Positions 44,561-52,379 of a stretch of DNA of 64,000 nucleotides are shown in pieces. Below the pieces are notes generated by a model. That model saw nothing but the letters and a program-made list of their open reading frames with translations. It was not told the DNA's origin and did no database searches. The stretch covers positions 1-64,000 of the forward strand of contig NZ_CAKTVX010000006.1 of NCBI RefSeq assembly GCF_934630525.1, given 5' to 3'. The first letter of the stretch is position 1, and each line of letters opens with the position of its first letter. The translations under genes were made by a program, and so were the position numbers. Origin of the DNA: an uncultured Slackia sp. (GTDB taxonomy: Bacteria > Actinomycetota > Coriobacteriia > Coriobacteriales > Eggerthellaceae).

Positions 44561-45631
44561 TTATTTGAATCGGATTTGCAAATTGAGGTTGATAAAGTAC
44601 TCCCCATCTTCCTCGTAAACGCATCCAAAGTTATGCCTGCTGGTTGATGCCGTCTCGAATCTCGTGCTGTCGAGCAGGTAATCCTCGAACATGTCACGGT
44701 TGTAGATGTGAAATGCCAGCACTTTGCCGTCATCTCGCACGACAACGTAGCCGCCCGTGGCGTCGTCGCGCCCGTTCCATTTCTTCGCAGGCGTCATGCC
44801 CAGTGCGACCGCGCAAAGAAATTTCTTGAATTTGTATTCGTACATTCCCTCGCCCATGTCTAGGGCGTCGTCTCGTTCCATACCTTCGACGATGTGCCTA
44901 CACGTTGGACCTTCGCCCGAATAGTATCGAAGCACGGCCTCCGCCATGAGCGACGGGAAAAGGCTGTCGACGAGGCGCATGTTGCGGTCGAATACGGGGT
45001 GTGCCGCGCGCTCGAAGAGGAATTCGCAGCTTCTTTCGAGGAAAGCGATGCGGTCTTTGAGCTTGTTCTTCGTGTCTATCGTGTTGGCGCGCTCCATGAT
45101 TTCGCGGTTGCAGCGGTCGAGCTTGAAAACGAAATTGGTCGATGCTCCCGCGTTGAGCAGAGTAGGGGGATTGCCGAGCTCGGACTTGATGCTCCAGCCG
45201 CATACAGGGCTGAACCCGGTGTGCACATCGTGGATTTGGAGGACGATGTCGGCTTTGTCGGCCGATGGCGCCTTGAGGGTATGCAGTCCCAGTTCATCCA
45301 TGAATTCCTCGGTCAGCGGCACGGCGAAGGCGCCCTTGGCGTGGCCGGCGGAGGTTATCTCGCGATAGAGGCTCGCGGCCTCGCTGGCCAACTTGCCCGT
45401 TTCGACTTCGGCGATGGTTTCGCCGCCGTCGAGCTCGGCTCGCACCAAGTCGCCCACGTAGTAACTGACGCGGGGCGCGCCCTTCTCTTCCCTGATGGCC
45501 CTTATGACGGGGATCGCGGGCTCATCGCTGAGTTCGTTGAGATTGGCGTCGGCTGGTTTGATCTCGCCGTCGGCGAGGATTCGGAGGAAGGCGTAGACCT
45601 CGCTCCATTCGCCCCTATTTCCCTTGAGCAT
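44561..45631 (-). CDS. HpaII-family type II restriction endonuclease
   Basis: A 356-residue protein; R.HpaII has 358. It matches the RE_HpaII family: MLKGNRGEWSEVYAFLRILADGEIKPADANLN at the start, then LKAPSADKADIVLQIHDVHTGFSPVCGWSIKSELGNPPTLLNAGASTNFVFKL. The latter holds the D...S-x-K catalytic region and the ELG-x-PTLLNAG signature. R.HpaII cuts C^CGG, so CCGG is the predicted site. The gene overlaps the methyltransferase by 17 bases and is translated after it, an order that favours protection before cutting. A standalone nuclease between the DISARM methylase and drmE is unusual. Confidence 0.85.
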   Translation of the reverse strand: MLKGNRGEWSEVYAFLRILADGEIKPADANLNELSDEPAIPVIRAIREEKGAPRVSYYVGDLVRAELDGGETIAEVETGKLASEAASLYREITSAGHAKGAFAVPLTEEFMDELGLHTLKAPSADKADIVLQIHDVHTGFSPVCGWSIKSELGNPPTLLNAGASTNFVFKLDRCNREIMERANTIDTKNKLKDRIAFLERSCEFLFERAAHPVFDRNMRLVDSLFPSLMAEAVLRYYSGEGPTCRHIVEGMERDDALDMGEGMYEYKFKKFLCAVALGMTPAKKWNGRDDATGGYVVVRDDGKVLAFHIYNRDMFEDYLLDSTRFETASTSRHNFGCVYEEDGEYFINLNLQIRFK

Positions 45632-46637
45632 CGAGGACCTCCTTTATCCGAACGGCGATCGCCTTGATGACTGGAACGGTCACGGAGTTGCCGAACTGCT
45701 TGTAGAGCTGCGTGTCCGCCAGCGTCAGCTTGTAGCTGTCGGGAAAACCCTGCAGGCGCGCCCATTCGCGCGGCGTCATCTTGCGGATGTCCTCCGCATT
45801 GATGCTGCCCTTGATGCGCGTCACGGGCACCATGGAATGCTCCCTGTGGTCGACGATCAGGTTGCGCTCGCGGCCCATGCCACCGCACACAATGGTGCCG
45901 GCGATGCCGTCGAGGTCCCTGATCTCGTAGCCGAAGCCGTGCCCGAGCGCCTCGTGATGGGCCCTGTGGCGCCGAAGGGTCTCCATGTAGGTGTCCGAAA
46001 GGTAGTATTTCGGGCTGATTGGAGCTTCTTCCATGATGTCGCGGATGGTCTTCTTGCGGCCCGCATGCGTTGGGAACTCGAATTCCTCTGGCGCGACGTC
46101 CTCCCTGAACGCGACGATATAGATTCGCTCGCGGTTCTGAGGCACGCCGAAGTTCTTCGAGTTGAGAACCTTGTAAAACGGCACGTAGCCGTCTTCCTTG
46201 AGCGCGCCGAGGATGGTCTTGAGGGTGCGCCCCTTGTCGTGCATGGGAAGGCCCTTCACGTTCTCGCAGAAGATGACCTTGGGCTTGTTGGCCCTGTCAG
46301 TGCAGATGCGCAGCGTGTCGAAGAACAGGGTTCCGCGCGCTCGGCCCTTGTAGTCGTCGTCGAAGCCCTTGCGCTTCCCTGCCAGGCTGAACGCCTGACA
46401 GGGGAAGCCGGCGAGGCATATGTCGAAGTCCGGCACCTCGGAGGCGTCGATTTGCGTGATGTCGCCCGCGATTTCGAAGGGGTCGTCGAAATTGGCGCGG
46501 TACGTCTTGCAGGCGGGCTCGTCGAACTCGCTCGCGAAGACGGTCTCTATGCTTTTGCCGAAGGCCTGGTCAAAGCCCATGCGGATGCCGCCGATTCCGG
46601 CGAACAGGTCTATCGCCTTGTATTTCGCGTCGGACAT
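45615..46637 (-). CDS. DNA (cytosine-5) methyltransferase, HpaII/DrmMII type
   Basis: A 340-residue C5-cytosine methyltransferase with all key motifs: I AIDLFAGIGGIRMGF (about 8-22), IV LAGFPCQAFSLAG with catalytic Cys80, VI VIFCENVKGL, VIII NRERIYIVAF, and X QFGNSVTVPV. The target-recognition stretch lies about 180-280. Length and gene pairing suggest a CCGG-specific M.HpaII-like enzyme; it would also serve as the DrmMII self-marking methylase of class 2 DISARM. Start at 46637 with GGGGAGG upstream, overlapping the RHH stop by one base. The frame upstream of that is not coding in this phase. Confidence 0.9.
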   Translation of the reverse strand: MSDAKYKAIDLFAGIGGIRMGFDQAFGKSIETVFASEFDEPACKTYRANFDDPFEIAGDITQIDASEVPDFDICLAGFPCQAFSLAGKRKGFDDDYKGRARGTLFFDTLRICTDRANKPKVIFCENVKGLPMHDKGRTLKTILGALKEDGYVPFYKVLNSKNFGVPQNRERIYIVAFREDVAPEEFEFPTHAGRKKTIRDIMEEAPISPKYYLSDTYMETLRRHRAHHEALGHGFGYEIRDLDGIAGTIVCGGMGRERNLIVDHREHSMVPVTRIKGSINAEDIRKMTPREWARLQGFPDSYKLTLADTQLYKQFGNSVTVPVIKAIAVRIKEVLDAQGK

Positions 46638-46834
46638 TAGCAGTCCTCCCCAAACAGGGATCGGTTCGCGAGTACTTCGTCCGTCGCGAGCTGGGTGAGC
46701 ATTGCAGAGACGCTGGTGCTCTTTTTTTCCGCGATGAGCTCCATTGCGGCTTTCATTTCGGGGCTCACGGCGAAGACAAGCCGCTCGGTTTTCTTTCCAA
46801 CCAGGATCTGCTTCCTGAGTTCGCTTTCGTTCAT
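46637..46834 (-). CDS. Small regulator-like protein, first gene of the defence operon
   Basis: A 65-residue protein: ERLVFAVSPEMKAAMELIAEKKSTSVSAMLTQLATDEVL has the strand-helix-helix pattern of ribbon-helix-helix repressors. Placed first in the operon, it may act like a controller protein that delays nuclease expression until methylation is complete (inference). An inverted repeat TGCAC-N6-GTGCA lies 27-42 bases upstream of its start and is a candidate operator. Confidence 0.65.
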   Translation of the reverse strand: MNESELRKQILVGKKTERLVFAVSPEMKAAMELIAEKKSTSVSAMLTQLATDEVLANRSLFGEDC

Positions 46835-46860
46835 TGTTTCTAATCCTTGATGTAGAGATA

Positions 46861-46876
46861 TGCACGGAATTGTGCA
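46861..46876. promoter_or_regulatory. Candidate operator of the defence operon
   Basis: TGCAC-ggaatt-GTGCA is a perfect inverted repeat 27 bases upstream of the first gene. Confidence 0.5.
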
Positions 46877-47100
46877 CAGATTCTACTACAGGGATATGCT
46901 CCGCGAGGCGATTCATGCCATCCACTTCGATTTCAGATATGAGAGTGCGGCAGGGCCGTCTTGTGTGGGGGTCGCACGAATTTGACGGGAAGGCGGTCGT
47001 CGGGGTGGCGGTCATTGCTGGCGTTCGACGACATGAGCACTCTCCTTCAAGAACGGGGACCGATTGGATGCCTCCATCGTATCCCATATTCTGCGAAATC

Positions 47101-47205
47101 TGTTGCGTAACAAATTAAACGGTGGGGCGCTGGGGGTGTCGGGCGTGCGCAATTCTGCGCACTGCCGTGTCGACCTAGGCTCGACGAGGGATTTGTTGCG
47201 CAACA
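47101..47205. promoter_or_regulatory. Cluster of palindromes in the divergent promoter region
   Basis: TGTTGCGTAACA at 47101-47112 and TGTTGCGCAACA at 47194-47205 are near-identical 12-base palindromes, 93 bases centre to centre. Between them is GTGCGCA-attc-TGCGCAC (47145-47162). The 450-base gap 46835-47285 holds no gene and separates the defence operon from a plus-strand gene. Confidence 0.6.
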
Positions 47206-47285
47206 TATTTCGTCTGCTAGCCCTTATCATCGGATGGGACAGATGCGCATTGGGTTGAATGGCGTTTGGTGATCGGAGGTCAATT

Positions 47286-47732
47286 GTGACGGGCGGTACT
47301 TATGGATACAGGTATCCAGGGGGCCATAGCGTTATCGAGACGGTACGCCCATTGGACTCCTGCGTCAGCGATTGCAAGGGTCGCGATAACGCGGGAAGCG
47401 ATTTTCTTGAAGACGGGGATGCCAAGCGAAGGAAATTGCGCTCGAGCTCTTCTTTGTCGTCAAGCGCAAAGTTGAAGAAGGAGCAGGCGTCTATACGCTT
47501 GAGGGCGGCGTTCGTTGGTGCGCAGGTAAAGAACAAGCATGGACATACTGGCATAGTTACGTGCATCAATCCCAGCTCGGTCACGGTGTGCTATTTGATG
47601 AGCGGGAAAACGCAGACCTATCCGTTTCCCTCAGCGTTCAGGAGCAGACAAATCGAGCTCGCACAGCGATTGGACATCGGGGCCCAAGACGCCAAACAGC
47701 GCCGCGCGTTCGCTTATTTGAGGAGCAGTTGA
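47286..47732 (+). CDS. Hypothetical protein with SH3-like C-terminal domain
   Basis: A 148-residue protein. Residues about 60-75 are Ser/Lys-rich. The C-terminal VGAQVKNKHGHTGIVTCINPSSVTVCYLMSGKTQTYPFPSAF resembles small beta-barrel (SH3-like) domains seen appended to bacterial helicases and nucleases, with the YP-x-AF ending. Start is GTG at 47286 with GGAGG seven bases upstream; the ATG at 47259 lacks a site. Divergent from the defence operon. No known function. Confidence 0.6.
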   Translation: MTGGTYGYRYPGGHSVIETVRPLDSCVSDCKGRDNAGSDFLEDGDAKRRKLRSSSSLSSSAKLKKEQASIRLRAAFVGAQVKNKHGHTGIVTCINPSSVTVCYLMSGKTQTYPFPSAFRSRQIELAQRLDIGAQDAKQRRAFAYLRSS

Positions 47733-47786
47733 TGGTTTGGGGCGATTCGGGTTGGGACGAATCGCGATTATGGACGGAGGACCGTT

Positions 47787-47978
47787 ATGCTTGCGAAAGG
47801 AACAACGGGCGGAAGCCTCGGCGCATGCGAAATTCCTCCTGCCGGTCGCAAAAGGCAGCGCGAATGGGCGAAGCGGTTTGACGCGCGCTGCAAGAGGCTA
47901 TCGGGGTCGGTTACCGTGAGGAAGATGACGCCCGAGGAAATGGAACGCTACGGGGTGCGGAAGCCCAAAGTCGAATGA
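47787..47978 (+). CDS. Small basic hypothetical protein (63 aa)
   Basis: A strong GGAGG site before ATG. Lys/Arg-rich middle (RKRQREWAKRFDARCKRL) followed by VTVRKMTPEEMERYGVRKPKVE. No family recognised. Probably co-transcribed with the preceding gene (54-base gap). Confidence 0.55.
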   Translation: MLAKGTTGGSLGACEIPPAGRKRQREWAKRFDARCKRLSGSVTVRKMTPEEMERYGVRKPKVE

Positions 47979-48489
47979 CGTTTTGCTGGCATCAGAGGTT
48001 TTGGCTCATCTCGGCGATTTTGACGTCGCTGCGAGGTTGTGGCTGCGAGCCCTCGTTGGCCGTGAGGTCCGTGCTGCAGAGCGGCCTTTCTCGGATTCGG
48101 CCCCATCGCTACGCGGTGGAATCGTCGTTTAGGATGCCGCCCATGAGTTCTTCCCTGCTGAATGGCAAGTTGACGGTGTCGTTCTTGATTCCAGTGGCCG
48201 ATGGTACCGTGCGCCGTCGGTCGCCTCGGGAACGGAGCGAACCCGTCGCCGACCTGCGTCCCGTACCCTCAAAGGAATTTCCGGTGATGGCGGGCTGTTC
48301 GAGTGGCACGGGTCTTCCGCAACTGACCCCAACCAGTTTTATACGCTGGCATAGGGGGGATGACCTCCAACAAGGTATCGGGGAGAAAATGGGGAGAGAG
48401 TATCGAATAACTCTTGTCGAAGAAAGCCCAGGTATACCGAGAAATGCCGAAAAAAGGAAGAAGCAAGGTGGTCGGCGCTGCTCTTGCAG
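47979..48489. other. Right-end region of element 2
   Basis: I see no supportable gene; overlapping frames on both strands have non-coding character. The last 120 bases share short blocks with the right end of element 1 (ATCGGG-GAGAAAATGGGGA at about 48379-48398 versus 34320-34339). Confidence 0.5.
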
Positions 48490-48620
48490 CCCGAAGGTCA
48501 TCGGTTCAAATCCGGTCCCCGCGACCAAAAGTTTTCAGCAGGTCAAAACGGTAAAAGTTCTGGCCTGCTTTTTTATTCCTGGCTCCCGAATTCGCTCCTG
48601 GGGAAGAATTTGAGAAGAAT
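48490..48620 (+). repeat. attR copy plus flank homologous to element 1 left end
   Basis: 48490-48535 equals the 46-base att core. The diverged terminator follows (48537-48575). Then 48575-48620 matches 17759-17804 with 6 differences in 46 bases, including GGGGAAGAATTTGAGAAGAAT. Confidence 0.88.
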
Positions 48621-48754
48621 GCGTTCCCGTCGCGCAGGCGCGTTCCAGCTGTGTGCGTGACGTGTGGCACGATGGAGACGGGCGCGCGCCGATCTTCCCA
48701 TGAAAGGGCAGATCAAACAGCAAGTCGTAACCGAGCTGATTGAAATCACTCATT

Positions 48755-48778
48755 GTACTGAGTAAAAATACTCAGTAC
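48755..48778. promoter_or_regulatory. Perfect 10-base inverted repeat upstream of the AAA_14 ATPase
   Basis: GTACTGAGTA and TACTCAGTAC flank four A residues. It lies 22 bases before the start codon and is a probable operator. Confidence 0.7.
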
Positions 48779-48799
48779 GACAAGAATGTGGGTTCTGGA

Positions 48800-49996
48800 A
48801 TGTTTGAGCGGCATTATGTGAAAACCATCGTCGATAGGATTTCCGAAGCAAATAACCCGCTTATGCAGGTTGTCGTTGGGCCTCGTCAAACAGGCAAGAG
48901 CACAATGCTCGGTCAAGCTTTGGTGAAAATCGACACGGAGCAGTTTTTCATAAGCGCAGACGACGCCATCGTTCCGAGTGAAGAATGGCTTCAGGTTGAG
49001 TGGCAGCAGGCGAGAAATGCTACGCGATCGGGGTCGCGCCCCGTGGTGCTTGTCGTTGACGAGATTCAAAAGGTGCCCCATTGGTCGCTCGTCGTTAAAT
49101 CGCTCTACGATGCCGATCGGCGAAACGACACGCCGGTTCGGGTTGTTCTAAGCGGCTCGTCATCGCTTCTACTGCACAAGGGATTGGAAGATTCCCTCAT
49201 GGGGCGCTTCGAGCTTATTCATTCTCCGCATTGGAGTTATTCGGAATGCTCCCAGGCGTTCGGCTTCTCGTTTGACGATTATCTCTATTACGGTGGCTAC
49301 CCTGGCGCAGCGCGATTTGCGAGCGATGATGCTCGCTGGATTTCGTATATTCGTGAAGCGATTATCGGGCCGACGATTTCGCAAGACGTTTTGGCCCTTG
49401 AGGATATTCGCAAGCCGGCGCTCATGAGGGCGCTCTTCCGGCTTGGGGCGACGTATTCCGCGCAAGAACTCTCGTATACCAAGATGCTTGGGCAGCTGCA
49501 AGATGCGGGCAATACGGTGACGGTTGCGCATTATCTCGATTTGCTTGATAAGGCGGGAATGCTTTGCGGCATTCAGAAATACGATGCCAAAGAGGTGAGA
49601 CGAAGAAAATCGTCGCCACATTTCATGGTGTATGACACCTCGCTTATGACCGCATCGTCGGGAATTGAAAAATCGAGGTATTTGGGCGAGCCCGATTTGC
49701 GCGGCCATTTGGTCGAATCGGCGGTTGGTGCACGGCTTCTTGCGCGGGCGTCCGAAGAGGGTCTGAGCGTGTATTGGTGGCGCGAGGGGACGAAAGAGGT
49801 CGACTTCGTCGTTTCGAAGGGCTTTGATTCGCTTTCGGCTATTGAAGTGAAAAGCGGCAAGGAAAAAGGCCAAAGCGGAATGGCCGATTTCCTGTCTGCC
49901 CATCCGAATGCGAAACGAATCGTTGTTGGCGGCGCGGCGTCTGGCGCATGCGGTGTCGAGGAATTCCTCAAAGATGAGGTGGAATTGTTCTATTAG
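48800..49996 (+). CDS. AAA_14/DUF4143 ATPase
   Basis: The protein has 398 residues. Walker A is VVVGPRQTGKSTMLGQAL (about 25-42), Walker B VLVVDEIQKVPHWS, sensor VVLSGSSSLLLHKGLEDSLMGRF, and the DUF4143 C-terminal domain holds a nuclease-like LVESAVGARLL...YWWREGTKEVDFVV...AIEVKSG (the D and E-x-K of a PD-(D/E)XK fold). Members are widespread and often move horizontally; the substrate is unknown, possibly protein or DNA quality control. MFERHYV at 48800 is the conserved N-terminus. A perfect palindrome precedes it. It lies just beyond the island, so it may be left from an older insertion. Confidence 0.85.
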   Translation: MFERHYVKTIVDRISEANNPLMQVVVGPRQTGKSTMLGQALVKIDTEQFFISADDAIVPSEEWLQVEWQQARNATRSGSRPVVLVVDEIQKVPHWSLVVKSLYDADRRNDTPVRVVLSGSSSLLLHKGLEDSLMGRFELIHSPHWSYSECSQAFGFSFDDYLYYGGYPGAARFASDDARWISYIREAIIGPTISQDVLALEDIRKPALMRALFRLGATYSAQELSYTKMLGQLQDAGNTVTVAHYLDLLDKAGMLCGIQKYDAKEVRRRKSSPHFMVYDTSLMTASSGIEKSRYLGEPDLRGHLVESAVGARLLARASEEGLSVYWWREGTKEVDFVVSKGFDSLSAIEVKSGKEKGQSGMADFLSAHPNAKRIVVGGAASGACGVEEFLKDEVELFY

Positions 49997-50045
49997 CCCG
50001 CCGTTTTGTTGTTGCTTGCTGCGCCGAAACCGGCGCGTTTATCAA

Positions 50046-50079
50046 AAAGGCCGATTCCGGGTTTCCGGAATCGGCCTTT
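50046..50079 (+). terminator. Rho-independent terminator
   Basis: AAAGGCCGATTCCGG pairs with CCGGAATCGGCCTTT around GTTT, located 50 bases after the ATPase gene. Confidence 0.88.
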
Positions 50080-50141
50080 GCTGTTATTGGGCGATGACGC
50101 TATACAGGTCGAATTCGTACTTGAACGGTCGCGGCGTCTTG

Positions 50142-51131
50142 TTACTTCAAAGTCACCATTTCGAACATGGGCAGAGCATCTTCCCAGGTGAGATTACTGT
50201 TGGCATAAATGCTGACCGTCGTGCCGTTCGATGCTTCGGCATACAGGTACGTAGCGCCATGCGTAGCGACGAAACGCGTCCACGTCACGCCATTGATTTC
50301 GACTTCGTCAATCTCGCCGCCACCCATGTTGTTCTGGGCGAGCTTGGCTTCACCCATCGGGTCTTTGGAGGCGGTGTATACGTCGACGTGCGCATCATCT
50401 ACGGCATCGAGGCTGAACTCGGCTTCGCTGTGCTTCTCATCCATTTCGGTAAGCGTCCAGCCATCGGCAGCCTTCGCGCTATAGGTTTCGAAATCGACTC
50501 CGCCAAGAGCCTTGATTTCGTCAGCCTTTTCCTTAACTGCCTTGTATTCGTCGGTCTCGCATCCCGTGGTGTCGAAGTGCATCACGCTGGGGTTGGTTCC
50601 GCCCGATACGTCATTCTCGAATTCGACGGTAATAGGTCCGTAATAGTTGTTGTCAACGACCCAGAAATACACCCACTCAATGCTTTCGCCAGGTGCGATG
50701 GTCGGGTTGCCCTCTGTTTGGGCATCTTTGCAAAGCTCCGCCGGCGGGGTTTCGATCTCTTCGACATACGCGGTGAATGTGTTGAAGATGCTGTCGCCCG
50801 GCTCAAGGTTGCCAGGAGCGGCGTTCGTCGTGAAGCTGAAGCGATCAAGCGGCTTGTCGCTCGTGTTCGTGATGCGTACGCGCAGCCAGAAACCATCTTG
50901 CCCGTAGAACTCGCCGCGATAGTATGTGCCATCGGCGAGCGATTCGACGGTGAAGCCTTCGACTTCGATTTTCTGGGATTCGTAGGCCGATTTGCTGGCG
51001 GCAGCATCGCCGCCCGATTCGCCTTGCTCGCCGCCGCCACCGCCGCATGCGACCATCGTGCATGCAAGCGCCGCGGACAGTGCGACTGCGGGCGCGCCCA
51101 GCAGAATCTTCTTCGTCATGGGTTTCATCAT
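50142..51131 (-). CDS. Lipoprotein with DUF-type beta domains (329 aa)
   Basis: Lipoprotein signal: MMKPMTKKILLGAPAVALSAALACTMVAC, with the lipobox cysteine followed by a Gly/Ser/Glu linker (GGGGGEQGESGGD). The mature part is acidic: an immunoglobulin-like region (FWLRVRITNTSDKPLDRFSF...) resembling DUF5067/DUF4352-like extracellular domains, then a second alpha/beta domain (DDAHVDVYTASKDPMGEAKLAQNN). Probably a membrane-anchored binding protein of unknown ligand. ATG at 51131 is chosen with AAAGGAAG eight bases upstream; other in-frame ATGs at 51137 and 51128 are close. It faces the AAA_14 gene's terminator. Confidence 0.8.
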   Translation of the reverse strand: MMKPMTKKILLGAPAVALSAALACTMVACGGGGGEQGESGGDAAASKSAYESQKIEVEGFTVESLADGTYYRGEFYGQDGFWLRVRITNTSDKPLDRFSFTTNAAPGNLEPGDSIFNTFTAYVEEIETPPAELCKDAQTEGNPTIAPGESIEWVYFWVVDNNYYGPITVEFENDVSGGTNPSVMHFDTTGCETDEYKAVKEKADEIKALGGVDFETYSAKAADGWTLTEMDEKHSEAEFSLDAVDDAHVDVYTASKDPMGEAKLAQNNMGGGEIDEVEINGVTWTRFVATHGATYLYAEASNGTTVSIYANSNLTWEDALPMFEMVTLK

Positions 51132-51530
51132 TCCCATCACTTCCTTTCGCATCGCGATCAAAAGCCGCTCTCCCTTCGGCGTCCATCGCGCCAGTTCGGC
51201 TTCCAAGGCGATTGTGCTGCGTTCACCGGCGCGCGCGAAGTACTCTGCGGCCCAAATGGTGCGCGCGCAAAGTCCCAAACGGCCAAAAGGGGAAGCGGTG
51301 GTTTGGTTGGAACTGGTTTGCTGACGAAGCGGTCGGGCTATTCGTTGGTACCCATGAGGCGCCTCCGGGTAGCCGCCCTTCTCGTTTTGTCGCCGACGAG
51401 AATGCGGTATGGTCGCGCTCATCGGATTACGGACACTTGAGCATATGTGTGGGGAATGGGTTCTGATACCATCCGTGAACCATGCCGCTCATTTCTTGCC
51501 GCGACGTGCTTAAGAAGAGGGAGGAATACC

Positions 51531-52052
51531 ATGATTATTGAATTCAAGGGCATGCGTCCTGATGTGGAGAAAGCTACGTTCATCGCCGACAGCGCCACGC
51601 TTTCCGGCGATATTCATTTGGCGGAAAACACTTCCGTATGGTTCGGCGCATCGGTGCGTGCCGAAGTCTCATCCATCACCATCGGCCGCGACAGCAACGT
51701 GCAGGATAACGCCATGCTTCACGCCGATTACGATTTGCCTATTACCATCGGCGAGCGCGTGTCGGTGGGGCACAACGCCATCGTGCACGGCGCCACCATC
51801 GAGGACGACGTTATTGTGGGCATGCATGCCACGGTTATGAACGGTGCCCATGTCGGTCGCGGTTCCATTATTGCCGCTGGCGCGCTGGTCAAAGAGCATG
51901 CCGTGATTCCTGAGCGCTCGCTGGTTGCGGGCATTCCTGGCGTGGTCAAGCGCACGTTCACCGAAGAAGAACTTCAGCGTCAGAAGAAAAATGCGGCGGT
52001 GTATATCGATGACGCGAGCGAGTACGCCAACAATGTCAAAATTGTAGGCTAG
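51531..52052 (+). CDS. Gamma-class carbonic anhydrase-like acyltransferase-fold protein
   Basis: A 173-residue left-handed beta-helix protein of the gamma-carbonic anhydrase/PaaY/YrdA family. Seen: FIADSATLSGDIHLAENTSVWFGASVRAE, then NVQDNAMLHAD, VSVGHNAIVHGATIEDDVIVGMHATVMNGA with the zinc-ligand histidines (LH, GH, VH), and a GAGALVKEH-like turn. It may hydrate CO2 or act on a thioester; family members vary. Start at 51531 with GAGGGAGG upstream. Single gene. Confidence 0.87.
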   Translation: MIIEFKGMRPDVEKATFIADSATLSGDIHLAENTSVWFGASVRAEVSSITIGRDSNVQDNAMLHADYDLPITIGERVSVGHNAIVHGATIEDDVIVGMHATVMNGAHVGRGSIIAAGALVKEHAVIPERSLVAGIPGVVKRTFTEEELQRQKKNAAVYIDDASEYANNVKIVG

Positions 52053-52212
52053 CGAGTTTCTGGGCGGTTGAGCATTATTGCGAATCGCTGCGGCTGGCGT
52101 CGTGTGTCGGCGTCTTCGCATCGAATGACACTCGCTTTGGTATCTCCGTGCCTGTCCTAACGGTTTTCCTGGCCTGCATCGTTGCTTTTTGCGCGTGCTC
52201 TGAAATTTCGGT

Positions 52213-52240
52213 TTGCGCTTTCGGGAACATCGGGTATAAT
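52213..52240 (+). promoter_or_regulatory. Promoter of tRNA-Leu
   Basis: TTGCGC (52213-52218) and TATAAT (52235-52240), with 16-base spacing, 10 bases before the tRNA. Confidence 0.75.
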
Positions 52241-52250
52241 TCGATTTCGC

Positions 52251-52334
52251 GCCCGAGTGGCGGAATGGCAGACGCGGCGGTCTCAAAAACCGTTGTCGAA
52301 AGACGTGCGAGTTCGACTCTCGCCTCGGGCACCA
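52251..52334 (+). tRNA. tRNA-Leu (CAA)
   Basis: Class II tRNA with acceptor stem GCCCGAG/CTCGGGC, anticodon loop CTCAAAA (CAA), long variable arm, TTCGACT T loop and encoded CCA. No att duplication is seen here. Confidence 0.93.
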
Positions 52335-52345
52335 TTCTGAATTTG

Positions 52346-52376
52346 AAAAGCCGGCTTCTAAGGAAGTCGGCTTTTT
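52346..52376 (+). terminator. tRNA-Leu terminator
   Basis: AAAAGCCGGCTTC pairs with GAAGTCGGCTTTTT around TAAG. Confidence 0.88.
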
Positions 52377-52379
52377 CTT

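Larger units (their letters stand above)
34426..48535. mobile_element. Element 2: integrase-less defence island between att copies
   Basis: Flanked by att copies at 34426 and 48490 and containing no recombinase or transfer gene. The sequence just inside its right att copy (48380-48410) resembles that inside the right end of element 1 (34319-34345): both have a CATCGGG/TATCGGG then AGAAAATGGGGA. It is therefore probably mobilized in trans by element 1, as described for cis-mobilizable elements. The main cargo is the DISARM/HpaII operon. Confidence 0.75.

Noticed and set aside
48490..48535. Third tRNA-Met gene
   Set aside because: Only part of the 3' half is present; it is an att core.
47975..48613. 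212-codon plus-strand open frame
   Set aside because: It runs through the att repeat and tRNA terminator and has no ribosome site or recognisable domain.
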